Of a stretch of 64,000 nucleotides of DNA, positions 8,118 to 15,348 are shown piece after piece (positions within the stretch are counted from its first letter, which is position 1; each line of letters starts with the position of its first letter). This DNA comes from Rhodobacteraceae bacterium M385 (lineage in GTDB: Bacteria; Pseudomonadota; Alphaproteobacteria; Rhodobacterales; Rhodobacteraceae): positions 1,240,001 to 1,304,000 of the forward strand of contig CP081102.1 of NCBI GenBank assembly GCA_025141835.1, in the 5' to 3' direction. Both the position numbers and the translations under genes were made by a program. Below the pieces are notes generated by a model. The model searched no databases and was not told the DNA's origin. It was given only the letters and a program-made list of their open reading frames with translations.

Positions 8118-8207
8118 TGGCGGAAGAGACAGGATTTGAACTTGAGGGACATTCACATGTCCGCCGCCTTTCCAAGACGGTGCAATCGACAACTCTGCCA
8201 CGTTTCC
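8118..8207 (-). pseudogene. Degenerate tRNA-Ser (anticodon GGA)
   Basis: A 90-nt class II tRNA-like sequence with encoded CCA, a long variable arm (GGACATGTGAATGTCC hairpin) and an anticodon loop TTGGAAA with GGA between paired 5-bp stems. The acceptor stem has two adjacent mismatches (5-68 and 6-67), the T stem has two more, and the D loop GG is changed to TG. These point to a decayed tRNA-Ser(GGA). It lies 84 bases from the degenerate tRNA-Arg on the same strand. Confidence 0.6.
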
Positions 8208-8220
8208 AAGCTGCGTTTGA

Positions 8221-8266
8221 AAGTAAAAGTCCGTTGCGCGCCATGGCGTGCAACGGACTTTTACTT
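8221..8266. repeat. Perfect 17-bp-arm inverted repeat (46-bp hairpin)
   Basis: AAGTAAAAGTCCGTTGC at 8221-8237 is exactly complementary to 8250-8266, with a 12-base loop that is itself nearly palindromic (GCGCCATGGCGT). It sits 13 bases upstream of the decayed tRNA-Ser. It is too long and perfect for chance; it could be a bidirectional terminator or a MITE/IS end relic. Confidence 0.65.
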
Positions 8267-8313
8267 GGGTTGGGAGGCTCCCCGAAGGTGGGTGCCCGCA
8301 AACTTATACGATC

Positions 8314-9033
8314 TTAGGAGACCATCACCGGAGCTTCATGAAGGAGATAGCCGATAGTGCCGCGGCGGCGCAGCTCCCGGTTATTTGAGGGGCTAGCGTT
8401 CACAGCAAGCGCGACCGCCGGGCGACCAGCTGGCAGCCGAAGCGAGACATCACCGATGATCCCGCGATCGGTCGAAAAATCATTCCGCGAAAAAGTGCGC
8501 GATCCAATGATCAAAGAGACCGATGGATAGTGATTGCGGAAGTCTCTCAGTGCATCGATTGCCTGTATCTTGTCGGTGAACGCATCGATGTCACAGAAAA
8601 TCATCTGATGCTCGGCCATGTTCTCGCAAAGGCCCTTGGTTGCCTCTTCGAGTGTCGTGACCACACGATAAGAGGCGGCGCGGTCCGCCAGCCAATCGAC
8701 ATTGTTAATCAGCGCGCTCGTCTCGCGCGGCGCGACGACGATAATGTCTCGTTCGGCCAAGAGTTCTTCATCAAGCAAGATGAAGTTGTCGATCTTTCGG
8801 CCTGCGGCAGCGTTAACGCGCTCACACTCAGATGCTGGACGGGGTGGTGTCAGCGGGAGGCGTGGACGAACTTGCGCGGCAGGCGGGGCCTTCGAAAATG
8901 CGGGCAGCTCAATCTGAGCGTCTTCGTTGGTGAGGAAATTCACAACACCGGCGAGCAACGAACCTGCACGTCGCGGTTTGCTCGTCATCCGAGCATTGGA
9001 AGAGGTGGCTTTATGGTCGGCGTTCATAGACAT
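8314..9033 (-). CDS. Hypothetical protein with a receiver-like fold
   Basis: A 239-residue protein whose ATG at 9033 follows AAAGGAAC; a TTG 33 bases upstream is less likely. Residues 1-80 are low-complexity and Pro/Ala-rich. From about residue 80 there is an alternating hydrophobic strand/helix pattern (RDIIVVAPRETSALINNVDWLA, YRVVTTLEEATKGLC, HQMIFCDIDAFTD, VSLIIGSRTF) resembling a CheY-like receiver with Asp in FCDID. The usual downstream Lys is not evident. A GCAC-N4-GTGC motif lies upstream at 9235-9246. I do not recognise a named family; it may be a pilus/secretion-associated or signalling pseudo-receiver protein. Confidence 0.5.
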   Translation of the reverse strand: MSMNADHKATSSNARMTSKPRRAGSLLAGVVNFLTNEDAQIELPAFSKAPPAAQVRPRLPLTPPRPASECERVNAAAGRKIDNFILLDEELLAERDIIVVAPRETSALINNVDWLADRAASYRVVTTLEEATKGLCENMAEHQMIFCDIDAFTDKIQAIDALRDFRNHYPSVSLIIGSRTFSRNDFSTDRGIIGDVSLRLPAGRPAVALAVNASPSNNRELRRRGTIGYLLHEAPVMVS

Positions 9034-9234
9034 GGCAGACGTTCCTTTGCAGATGGGCGAGCGCAATAAACGGGTGTGCGCTCGAATATCCGGGGGTCAT
9101 GCGAAGATCAGATGTCCTGAGGGTGCGAGTGCTGATCAACCAACTGGGGATTGTGACACAACTCCCGGATGCCTTGATCATCGTACCTTTGTGCTCTGCG
9201 ATATATTGCACTCTGGGCGGATTTTAGGCTCATT

Positions 9235-9250
9235 GCACCAAAGTGCGATA
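9235..9250. promoter_or_regulatory. GCAC-N4-GTGC dyad followed by GATA
   Basis: GCAC (9235-9238) and GTGC (9243-9246) followed by GATA lie in front of the leftward receiver-like gene. The same GTGCGATA ends a GCACG-N7-CGTGC dyad at 10436-10456, in the promoter of the secreted glycine-rich gene. A shared operator, perhaps of the nearby LuxR-type protein, is a guess. Confidence 0.3.
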
Positions 9251-9294
9251 GGCAGCTTTCATGAAAACTCGACGGAAGCCGCTGTTTTTTAAAC

Positions 9295-9840
9295 TTATAC
9301 TTCGAATTCCGTGAAGAAGTCTTCGATCACCAAAGACACCAACTGCTGTCGGCTCTTTAGGCCGGATTTACGAAACACCGAGCTTACCTGCGACTTTGTC
9401 GTGGATTCCGTCGTACCTCGATATGAGGAGATCTCTGCGTTGCTGAAGCCCTTTACAACCAGAAGCGCCACATCGCGCTCAGTATCGGTAAGTCCCCACC
9501 GTTCGAACTGCGCTTCGACGTGCTTTTGGACACCGGTCGCTGCCGCCGACAGTTGAGCTTCTACGCGCTTGACGCGACGCAGGCTGAAACGGATCAGCAC
9601 GAAGCTGGTGGCAGCCCCTGACAGAACCCCCACAGAGGCAAGGATCTCCAGAACTTCCGCAATGTGCCAAGGGATGATGGGTACGCGGACCGAAAACACG
9701 TCCGAGAATAACTTTGACGCAAAAAAAAGACCGCTCACCAACTGAACGAGAAGCAACACTACTAGTGCAGCTATGGTTGCCTTGGTGAGATGTGGTCTGT
9801 CCAATCGCCTCGTTCCTATTCGAAGTGCTCGCGGCTGCAC
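9295..9840 (-). CDS. Membrane-anchored LuxR-type transcriptional regulator
   Basis: A 181-residue protein with two N-terminal membrane helices (TIAALVVLLLVQLVSGLFFASKLF and EVLEILASVGVLSGAATSFVLIRF), a short linker and a C-terminal LuxR/GerE HTH (WGLTDTERDVALLVVKGFSNAEIS...GTTESTTKSQVSSVFRKSG). The start is GTG at 9840; a TTG at 9804 behind AGGAACGAGG is an equally plausible start. There is no receiver or autoinducer domain, so the membrane segment is probably the sensor. It lies beside secreted-protein genes it may control. Confidence 0.75.
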   Translation of the reverse strand: MQPRALRIGTRRLDRPHLTKATIAALVVLLLVQLVSGLFFASKLFSDVFSVRVPIIPWHIAEVLEILASVGVLSGAATSFVLIRFSLRRVKRVEAQLSAAATGVQKHVEAQFERWGLTDTERDVALLVVKGFSNAEISSYRGTTESTTKSQVSSVFRKSGLKSRQQLVSLVIEDFFTEFEV

Positions 9841-9939
9841 CAGCTCGAAGCAGTAGTCTATAGAATGCAGGCCCAGTCACACCGGTTGACGTTGGACGCG
9901 CAGCGGTTCCGGGGTAAATTTTGCTCTGCAGAGATCGTG

Positions 9940-10356
9940 TCAAAAAACCTCTATGATGGCATCGCGAAGAATCAGGCCGTTGGTGGGACTTACTACGATT
10001 TCGCGCCGATGCATTGAGTTTACGGCTCTTATGCGCAATCGCTGAAGCCACGTAGTTGTAACATTTTCAATCGTATAGCCCGCTTCTTCCAGGCGTTCCA
10101 AGACCGTGAGGTACATAAATTCTGGAAGTGGCTCTATGCGGATGTATGACGAGCTGGGATCGAAGGATGGCATTGGGCTCTGAGCAGAAACGCTGCCTGC
10201 CTGACTGCTGCACAGCGCCAAGGCTAAGGCAGATAGAATTCCATAGCTGCTCAAGTTCACAACCGGACCCCTCTTTGGTCCAAGCGCGTCCAGCAGACCC
10301 GCTCTGGGTGTCTGCTGGCTATTTCGGGGTGACCGCTGCTTCTTCGGGATACTCAT
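9940..10356 (-). CDS. Secreted PepSY-like protein
   Basis: A 138-residue protein from the ATG at 10356. It has a basic, Ser/Arg-rich N-terminus, then a hydrophobic stretch YGILSALALALCSSQAGSVSAQS that looks like a signal peptide or membrane anchor, and a C-terminal domain EEAGYTIENVTTTWLQRLRIRAV...REIVVSPTNGLILRD of PepSY type (a strand-helix unit ending in NP..G.ILRD). Alternative upstream starts exist at 10431 and 10464. It is divergent to the secreted Gly-rich gene at 10785. It is probably periplasmic or membrane-bound, perhaps a binding or inhibitor module. Confidence 0.5.
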   Translation of the reverse strand: MSIPKKQRSPRNSQQTPRAGLLDALGPKRGPVVNLSSYGILSALALALCSSQAGSVSAQSPMPSFDPSSSYIRIEPLPEFMYLTVLERLEEAGYTIENVTTTWLQRLRIRAVNSMHRREIVVSPTNGLILRDAIIEVF

Positions 10357-10784
10357 AATCACTCTTAACCTACTACCTTCGTTCACATGCGCTGTCTTCC
10401 GGATCGCACAGGTTTGATCGAGGTCATCCATTCTAGCACGGTTATATCGTGCGATACCAAACACAAATTCCGCTCACCAGTAATAGTACTCTCGTAGGTT
10501 CCCCCCGGAAGTACGATGGATTTTTAGTCCCGTACGGTGATGACCATTCCATACGCCAGCGCGGTGGACCTAGCCCCCAAGACACGTAGGTCAAGCGCTT
10601 TGGTCAGAAGAAATATTTGTTCGACGACACGGGCAAATCCAACCAACAGCCAACGGGCAAGTTCCTCCCCCATTTGAGGGATGAAGATCGTCCCAGAGGT
10701 TGATGCATCTGAAAGTGGGATCTCCGGGGGGACATCCGGGGATCCACAAAGAAATTAGCGAACACAACACCTGAGGAAGATAAC
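10357..10784. promoter_or_regulatory. Divergent intergenic region with a GCACG-N7-CGTGC dyad
   Basis: 428 bases between the PepSY-like gene and the secreted Gly-rich gene hold no coding signal that I trust. Positions 10436-10452 form GCACG-GTTATAT-CGTGC followed by GATA. GAGGAAG at about 10771-10778 is the ribosome site of the rightward gene. Confidence 0.35.
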
Positions 10785-11636
10785 ATGCCATTGAACCAAC
10801 TCTCATTCCGGCCCCGTAAGATCCAATCTTTTGTTTCGGCGGCACGCCCTAAAAAAGTATCCCTTCTGCCCGTAGCCGGACTCGCGCTTCTTGCTCTCAG
10901 CGCCCCTGCCCATGCAGATCTATCTGACCTGGTTGGCGGCATCGGTGATGCGGTCGGTGGCGCAGTGGGCGGCGTCGGCGATGCTGTCGGTGGCGATCTC
11001 GGCGGAGCTGTCAGCGATGTCGGTGGTGCCGTTGGCGGCGCCGTGGGTGGTGTTGGCGATGCCGTGGGCGGTGTTGGTGATGCACTGAACGGCGCTAGCA
11101 ACGGTGGTGACGGGGGATTGGGCGACGTTGTGGGCGACGTTGTCGGTGGCGTCGTAGACGGCATCAACAGCGATCTGGGAAATGCCGTCGGTGGCGGCTT
11201 GAACGGCGTCGTCGATGGCGTTGGGGATATTCTGAACGGTGGCACCGCCTCCACAGATCCCAACTGCGTCTCGAATTGCACCAACAACCCCGACGTTCCA
11301 CAAACTGGCGGCCCTAACCTTGTTGATGGAGGCCCGACAGACACCAGTGCGTTCCCCGGGCGTCGCGCGCGCTTGGGATCTCTTCGGTGTTCCGCAGGCG
11401 GCAATAGCCAAGCCTACAACGGATACACGGCAATCGGCACCGGTGGTGTCACACTTGGCACGGTCCACGATGTGCTCGTGGATGCGTCACAACAGATCGT
11501 CCGTGTGCGCTTCTTATCGAGCGGCGCTGGGGCGCCTGCTTGTGTCGAAGTTGGTGGTAGCGACATCGCCGCCGGAGCCGGCGTCGTGTCACTTCCAATC
11601 TCGCAGACCAGCATCCTGCAGGCCGCCGCACGATAA
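10785..11636 (+). CDS. Secreted glycine-rich protein, paralogue A
   Basis: A 283-residue protein. Residues 1-45 form a long signal peptide with hydrophobic core LLPVAGLALLALSAPAHA. Residues 46-155 are Gly/Val/Ala/Asp-rich with repeated GDAVGG and VGGAVGG units. A Cys-containing linker follows, then a C-terminal domain of about 85 residues (SLRCSAGGNSQAYNGYTAIG...LGTVHDVLVD...VRFLSS...ACVEVGG...SILQAAAR). That domain, with two Cys and the terminal AAAR, is shared with the protein at 12749-13720. The GxVHDVLVD segment is reminiscent of a PRC-barrel strand pair. It is probably exported surface or matrix material; the function is unknown. Confidence 0.7.
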   Translation: MPLNQLSFRPRKIQSFVSAARPKKVSLLPVAGLALLALSAPAHADLSDLVGGIGDAVGGAVGGVGDAVGGDLGGAVSDVGGAVGGAVGGVGDAVGGVGDALNGASNGGDGGLGDVVGDVVGGVVDGINSDLGNAVGGGLNGVVDGVGDILNGGTASTDPNCVSNCTNNPDVPQTGGPNLVDGGPTDTSAFPGRRARLGSLRCSAGGNSQAYNGYTAIGTGGVTLGTVHDVLVDASQQIVRVRFLSSGAGAPACVEVGGSDIAAGAGVVSLPISQTSILQAAAR

Positions 11637-11654
11637 AACCACATTCGAGACGCT

Positions 11655-11680
11655 CTCTGGCCGCGCCATTGCGGCCAGAG
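11655..11680 (+). terminator. Hairpin after paralogue A
   Basis: CTCTGGCCGC-GCCATT-GCGGCCAGAG gives 10-bp perfect arms 18 bases after the stop. The following bases (ATGTTTGG) are only weakly T-rich, so termination is likely but not textbook. Confidence 0.55.
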
Positions 11681-11834
11681 ATGTTTGGTGGAGCGCGCCT
11701 GGACGTGAACGTAGGTTTTCAGTTCTGGCATTTTCTGGCTCGGAACTATGATGAAATTTTCCGGCTCTGAGGCTCTTACTGTGCGAAAGTAATCACGGGG
11801 CGAAAGGCAGTCGAGTTTTTTGAGCCTGCCGGTG

Positions 11835-12283
11835 ATCAGCCCCACCTAAGTGGTCCAATTTGAATGTTAGTGCACAATTGGCCTCGTTTCCATCGGGACG
11901 ACGGAATCAGTAGCCGGTGGGCGGTAGCCCAAAGCACTGTGCGGTCGCTTGGTGTTGTAGTGTTTCCTCCAGCTTTCAATGATGATTTGGGCCTGAAGTA
12001 GTGAGTAAAAGGTCTCTCTGTTCAGCAGTCTTAACCTTTCACGCTTATGTGCCGCCCCAAGTGCTCGTTTAAGCCACTTTACCTTCGAATGCGACGGGAC
12101 TTTTCCAGCCCAGTGCTGAGTGTCGGCGCCGCGGATTATAGATGCCATGGATGTTTTCGAAGATCGCCATCTCAGCCTGCCGCAACTTTGTGACAATCTC
12201 TCCTGGCTTGTGTCGTTAGTTTCCCATCTTTGATCCTCCGTTTCCTAACTATAGGGCCGGACCAATTCAGTGGGGGAGTATCA
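11835..12283 (-). mobile_element. IS3-family remnants with internal deletion and terminal inverted repeats
   Basis: The left end (CCCCACCTAAGTGGTCCA at about 11840-11856) and the right end (12245-12282, reverse strand CCCCCACTGAATTGGTCCGG) are imperfect inverted repeats. Inside, on the minus strand, are the first codons of an IS3 OrfA (KPGEIVTKLRQAEMA, already broken by a TAA), fused directly to an OrfB C-terminus (FENIHGIYNPRRRHSALGWKSPVAFEGKVA, stop at 12069-12071). A second, different OrfB C-terminus follows (ESWRKHYNTKRPHSALGYRPPATDS, stop at 11867-11869). Most of both transposases is deleted. The element is dead. Confidence 0.75.
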
Positions 12284-12748
12284 CCGGTATAGTTGCAGAC
12301 TGCCATCAAGTCCGTGTGGTGCGTACTGCGGGTATCCACGCCATCAACAAAGCCGCCGGTAACCAATGATTAAACCGAATGCGATGGATGGTGAAAGAAC
12401 GAACTTCAAATCCATTAGAGGACCACACATCCTACTTTAGGACCATCGTACTCGAGTGCGATGGACGAAGCTGGGTGGGAGTGGCCTACGGTTTCGTCGT
12501 GGCAGCAGAAAAAGGCTCGCCCACTTTTACCAATGCTCTTCGAGTCTTCCTGAAGTCCGAACACATTGCGGGCCTAAAAAAGAGAAACTTCATTCAACGG
12601 AGCATTGGGAGAATAGGTGTGGCGGTCTGCTCTACGAGAAGCTGTTGGCAACGTGACACGAAAAAGCGGCCGCCGGCTGGGTCATACAACAGCATGCCGA
12701 TGAGTGCGTGCCATGGCCAATCACTTGAATATGACACGGAGTAAGATA
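12284..12748. other. Intergenic region upstream of paralogue B
   Basis: An open frame exists at 12379-12744, but its composition is irregular, it lacks a ribosome site and it matches no family, so I treat the stretch as non-coding. The promoter of the GTS-repeat protein should lie in its last 100 bases; no clear -35/-10 pair stands out. Confidence 0.4.
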
Positions 12749-13720
12749 GTGCGGAAATTAACTTTGAAACATGAGCAGACACATAAGTCATTTGGCACGG
12801 CGCTTGCCATGGCCACTGCCGTTGGTGTTGCCGTTGCCGCGATTGGCGTCGCGATGGTTCCAACCCACGCGAAGGCTGACCTTCTCGGGGAACTAGGGGA
12901 TGTCGTGAGCGGAGTCGGTGATGCTGTGGGCGGAGCTATCGGGGGCGGTAGCGGTGGTGGTGTCGGTGGCGCTGTCAGCGATATTGGCGGAGCCGTAGGT
13001 GGCAGCGTCGGAGACGTTGTCGGAAGTGTCGGTGGCGCCGTATCCGGGGTCGGAGACGCACTTAGTGAAGGTTCTCAAAGCGGCAGCGGCGTTGGCGGTC
13101 TCGTGGGTGGAACCGTATCGGGCGTGGGGAGCATCCTAGGGAGCACTTCCGGCGGCACGAGCGGCACGTCTGGCACGAGCGGCACGTCTGGCACGAGCGG
13201 CACGTCTGGCACGTCTGGCACGTCTGGCACGAGCGGCACGTCTGGCACGAGCGGCACGTCTGGCACGAGCGGCACGTCTGGCACGAGCGGCACGTCTGGC
13301 ACGAGCGGCACGTCTGGCACGTCTGGCACGAGCGGCACGTCTGGCACGAGCGGCACGTCTGGCACGAGCGGCACGTCTGGTACGAGCGGCACGTCTGGCA
13401 CGAGCGGCACATCCGGTACGAGCGGCACATTGTCGGGCCCGATCGCGTCTCTGCGCTCAAATCCGCATTGCTCCAACGGAGGAAATTCGGACTTGTTCGA
13501 TGGATACACAGTCTTCGACGCTAACGGCAATGTCGTAGGTGTTGTCCACGATGCGGTAGTCGGTAGCGACTTGGAGATCGATATCATCCGTTTCCAATCT
13601 GCGCCTTCGCTGATGCCCAGGACTACTTGCGTCTCCGTTTCCGCGCCGATTGAAGTTGGCCAAGGTGCGGTTCGCATTGCAACAACTCAGGCCTCCATCA
13701 TTAGCGCGGCCGCCCGTTGA
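12749..13720 (+). CDS. Secreted glycine-rich protein with Gly-Thr-Ser repeats, paralogue B
   Basis: The start GTG at 12749 follows GGAG with good spacing; GTG at 12704 and ATG at 12713 are alternatives. A signal peptide (ALAMATAVGVAVAAIGVAMVPTHAKA) is followed by a Gly-rich segment with GDAVGG units like paralogue A. Then come 30 consecutive Gly-Thr-Ser triplets, then the shared C-terminal domain (SNPHCSNGGNSDLFDGYTVFD...VVGVVHDAVV...IIRFQS...TCVSVS...SIISAAAR). The two conserved Cys could form a disulfide. Low-complexity repeat plus a conserved terminal domain suggests an exported adhesive or matrix protein, possibly Thr/Ser-glycosylated. Function unknown. Confidence 0.7.
   Translation: MRKLTLKHEQTHKSFGTALAMATAVGVAVAAIGVAMVPTHAKADLLGELGDVVSGVGDAVGGAIGGGSGGGVGGAVSDIGGAVGGSVGDVVGSVGGAVSGVGDALSEGSQSGSGVGGLVGGTVSGVGSILGSTSGGTSGTSGTSGTSGTSGTSGTSGTSGTSGTSGTSGTSGTSGTSGTSGTSGTSGTSGTSGTSGTSGTSGTSGTSGTSGTSGTSGTSGTSGTSGTLSGPIASLRSNPHCSNGGNSDLFDGYTVFDANGNVVGVVHDAVVGSDLEIDIIRFQSAPSLMPRTTCVSVSAPIEVGQGAVRIATTQASIISAAAR
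13154..13423 (+). repeat. 30 x 9-bp tandem repeat encoding Gly-Thr-Ser
   Basis: 270 bases made only of GGCACGAGC and GGCACGTCT units (plus rare GGTACG and ACATCC variants), mostly alternating as an 18-bp higher-order unit but with runs of TCT-type units. The 9-bp period keeps the frame, so slippage changes length without breaking the gene. It is likely to vary between strains. Confidence 0.95.
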
Positions 13721-13743
13721 AGGTGTCTAAATAGTTTACCATT

Positions 13744-13780
13744 AGAAATCCCGGTGCCTCGTAGGGCAATCGGGATTTCT
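13744..13780 (+). terminator. Rho-independent terminator after paralogue B
   Basis: AGAAATCCCG (13744-13753) pairs exactly with CGGGATTTCT (13771-13780) across a 17-base loop, followed by TGATTTT. It lies 24 bases beyond the stop codon. Confidence 0.7.
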
Positions 13781-13813
13781 TGATTTTGGAAGATCTTTAC
13801 AAGGCAAATCTTG

Positions 13814-15049
13814 ATGACGCACGTGCTCACCGCTTCTGAGCGAACGGACGCTACGACGGCGCGATCTACTATTCGTAACGCACAACCTGCGTTGACGGGC
13901 TATATTGGCCTGGCAGCCCTTGTTGGGTGTTTTATTATCGCCCGAACGGGGGCTGCGTTTACTGATGCGTCAGGGTTCTTGCAGGCGTGTTCAGTGATGT
14001 TTATTGCGATGGCGCTATGTGATCTGATTTTCTACAGGGTCTACAAGCAACCCGACGTGGGAGGCCTTGCATTAAGGCCTCAGTTTTCAAGTCAGATGTT
14101 TCTGATTCTTTTTTACAAAGTTGTTGGAGTAGCTGCGAGCTTTGCAACCGCTTGGATTCTATACTCTTTCTTGCCGATCTACCAAGACGTTTGGTATCAA
14201 GAGACATTCATTGTATTGCAGTCGGCACTTCCCTATGCGTTGCCATTTTTTTCTCTTTATCTACTTACCTTCCATTTCATTTCTCTGGAACCAGATGACG
14301 GCCTAGCGGAATTTGGAAGATTATGCCTATCTTGCGGACATCTCGGCGATCGAAAGAAGGCGGCAGACTATGCTCTCGGGATACTAATCAAGATGTTCTT
14401 CGTCCCAATAATGGTCGGTTTCGGGCTGGGGGACTGGCTTAGGCTTAGCACAATTACCGTTCAGATTGATGGTTTCCGCGACTTCTATGAGCTTAGCTAT
14501 CAGCTTGTACTACTTATAGATGTTTGCTTCGGCGCAATTGGATATCTTTGCAGCTTTCGGCTCTTAAGTGCTCATGTTCGTTTTCCGGAGCGTACTCTCG
14601 GGGGATGGATGGTCTGCATTATGTGCTACGTCCCGTTCTGGCAGATTATTAACAGAAACTACCTCAACTATAGCGATGGAGTAGTTTGGGGTAATGTATT
14701 TGTTGAGGCTAGTATACCCTATGCAGTTTGGGGAAGTGCAATTTTATTTCTTATGACAGTCTATGCGCTGAGCACAGTTTCATTCGGATATAGATTCTCG
14801 AACTTGACGTATCGAGGTGTTGTATGCAGTGGGCCTTACAAATTCACGCGCCACCCTGCGTACTTATCTAAGAACATATCCTATTGGATGATTGAAATAC
14901 CAATTCTTGGCACGACTCTCGGAAGTGCCGTATCCGGCACCCTTGCTCTACTAGCCGTAAATTTAATTTACTATGTGCGAGCTCGATACGAGGAAAAGTG
15001 CTGCCTGCAGCACGAGGACTATAAGATCTACTATGCGCGTTTCAAATGA
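13814..15049 (+). CDS. Multipass membrane protein with ICMT/PEMT-like methyltransferase domain
   Basis: A 411-residue protein with roughly ten hydrophobic segments. The C-terminus has the isoprenylcysteine/phospholipid methyltransferase signature: GPYKFTRHPAYLSKNISYW, two further membrane segments, then YYVRARYEEKCCLQHEDYKIYYARFK (RHP and EE motifs that bind SAM in this family). The N-terminal part is not recognised. The start ATG at 13814 follows AAGG; a TTG precedes it. Base composition is clearly more A/T-rich than neighbouring core genes, suggesting transfer. It directly follows the GTS-repeat gene beyond a terminator. It may methylate a lipid or a prenyl/peptide C-terminus. Confidence 0.7.
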   Translation: MTHVLTASERTDATTARSTIRNAQPALTGYIGLAALVGCFIIARTGAAFTDASGFLQACSVMFIAMALCDLIFYRVYKQPDVGGLALRPQFSSQMFLILFYKVVGVAASFATAWILYSFLPIYQDVWYQETFIVLQSALPYALPFFSLYLLTFHFISLEPDDGLAEFGRLCLSCGHLGDRKKAADYALGILIKMFFVPIMVGFGLGDWLRLSTITVQIDGFRDFYELSYQLVLLIDVCFGAIGYLCSFRLLSAHVRFPERTLGGWMVCIMCYVPFWQIINRNYLNYSDGVVWGNVFVEASIPYAVWGSAILFLMTVYALSTVSFGYRFSNLTYRGVVCSGPYKFTRHPAYLSKNISYWMIEIPILGTTLGSAVSGTLALLAVNLIYYVRARYEEKCCLQHEDYKIYYARFK

Positions 15050-15167
15050 GACGTGCCGCCCCTTGCGTGAATTGTGACACTGCTTGTTCCGGCCTTCTGC
15101 CGCGTGACCACTCCCCTGAAAAGTTCTGCGTAATAAGTTAGCCTGATCTCCAACTATGAGGCAGACG

Positions 15168-15209
15168 ATGACGAGAAGTCGTTTCAGTGAAGAGCAGATC
15201 ATTAGGATA
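15168..15209 (+). mobile_element. IS3 OrfA N-terminal scrap
   Basis: The codons read MTRSRFSEEQIIRI, the conserved start of IS3/IS407-group OrfA (normally KRSRFSEEQIIGILKE), then the match stops. It is a 14-codon remnant within the 299-base gap between the membrane methyltransferase and the aminopeptidase; nothing else is recognisable in that gap. Confidence 0.6.
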
Positions 15210-15348
15210 TTTGACCTGCCCTCCGAGGCTCCCTCATTCATAACGAGAGTTTTCGGGTCTGGTTTTCATATTCTTCGGTTTCAGTTTGGGCAAACATGGC
15301 GTGCGCGGAGTCCAATTTGACCGATGCCGCGTTAGCGGCGAAGCCCCA

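Noticed and set aside
7958..8207. Functional tRNA-Arg and tRNA-Ser genes
   Set aside because: Several stem mismatches and G33 in the Arg copy argue for decay, in contrast to the perfect tRNA-Cys at 25.6 kb.
12379..12744. Open frame of 121 codons between the IS remnant and paralogue B
   Set aside because: No ribosome site, no recognisable family and irregular composition; it overlaps the probable promoter of paralogue B.
13154..13423. CRISPR-like periodicity
   Set aside because: The repeat has no spacers; 9-bp words run head to tail and encode Gly-Thr-Ser in frame.
13062..13677. Long antisense frames across the GTS repeat (Cys-Arg-Ser and Val-Pro-Asp repeats)
   Set aside because: They are complementary-strand shadows of the 9-bp repeat, have no ribosome site and match no family; the sense frame has a signal peptide and a conserved terminal domain.
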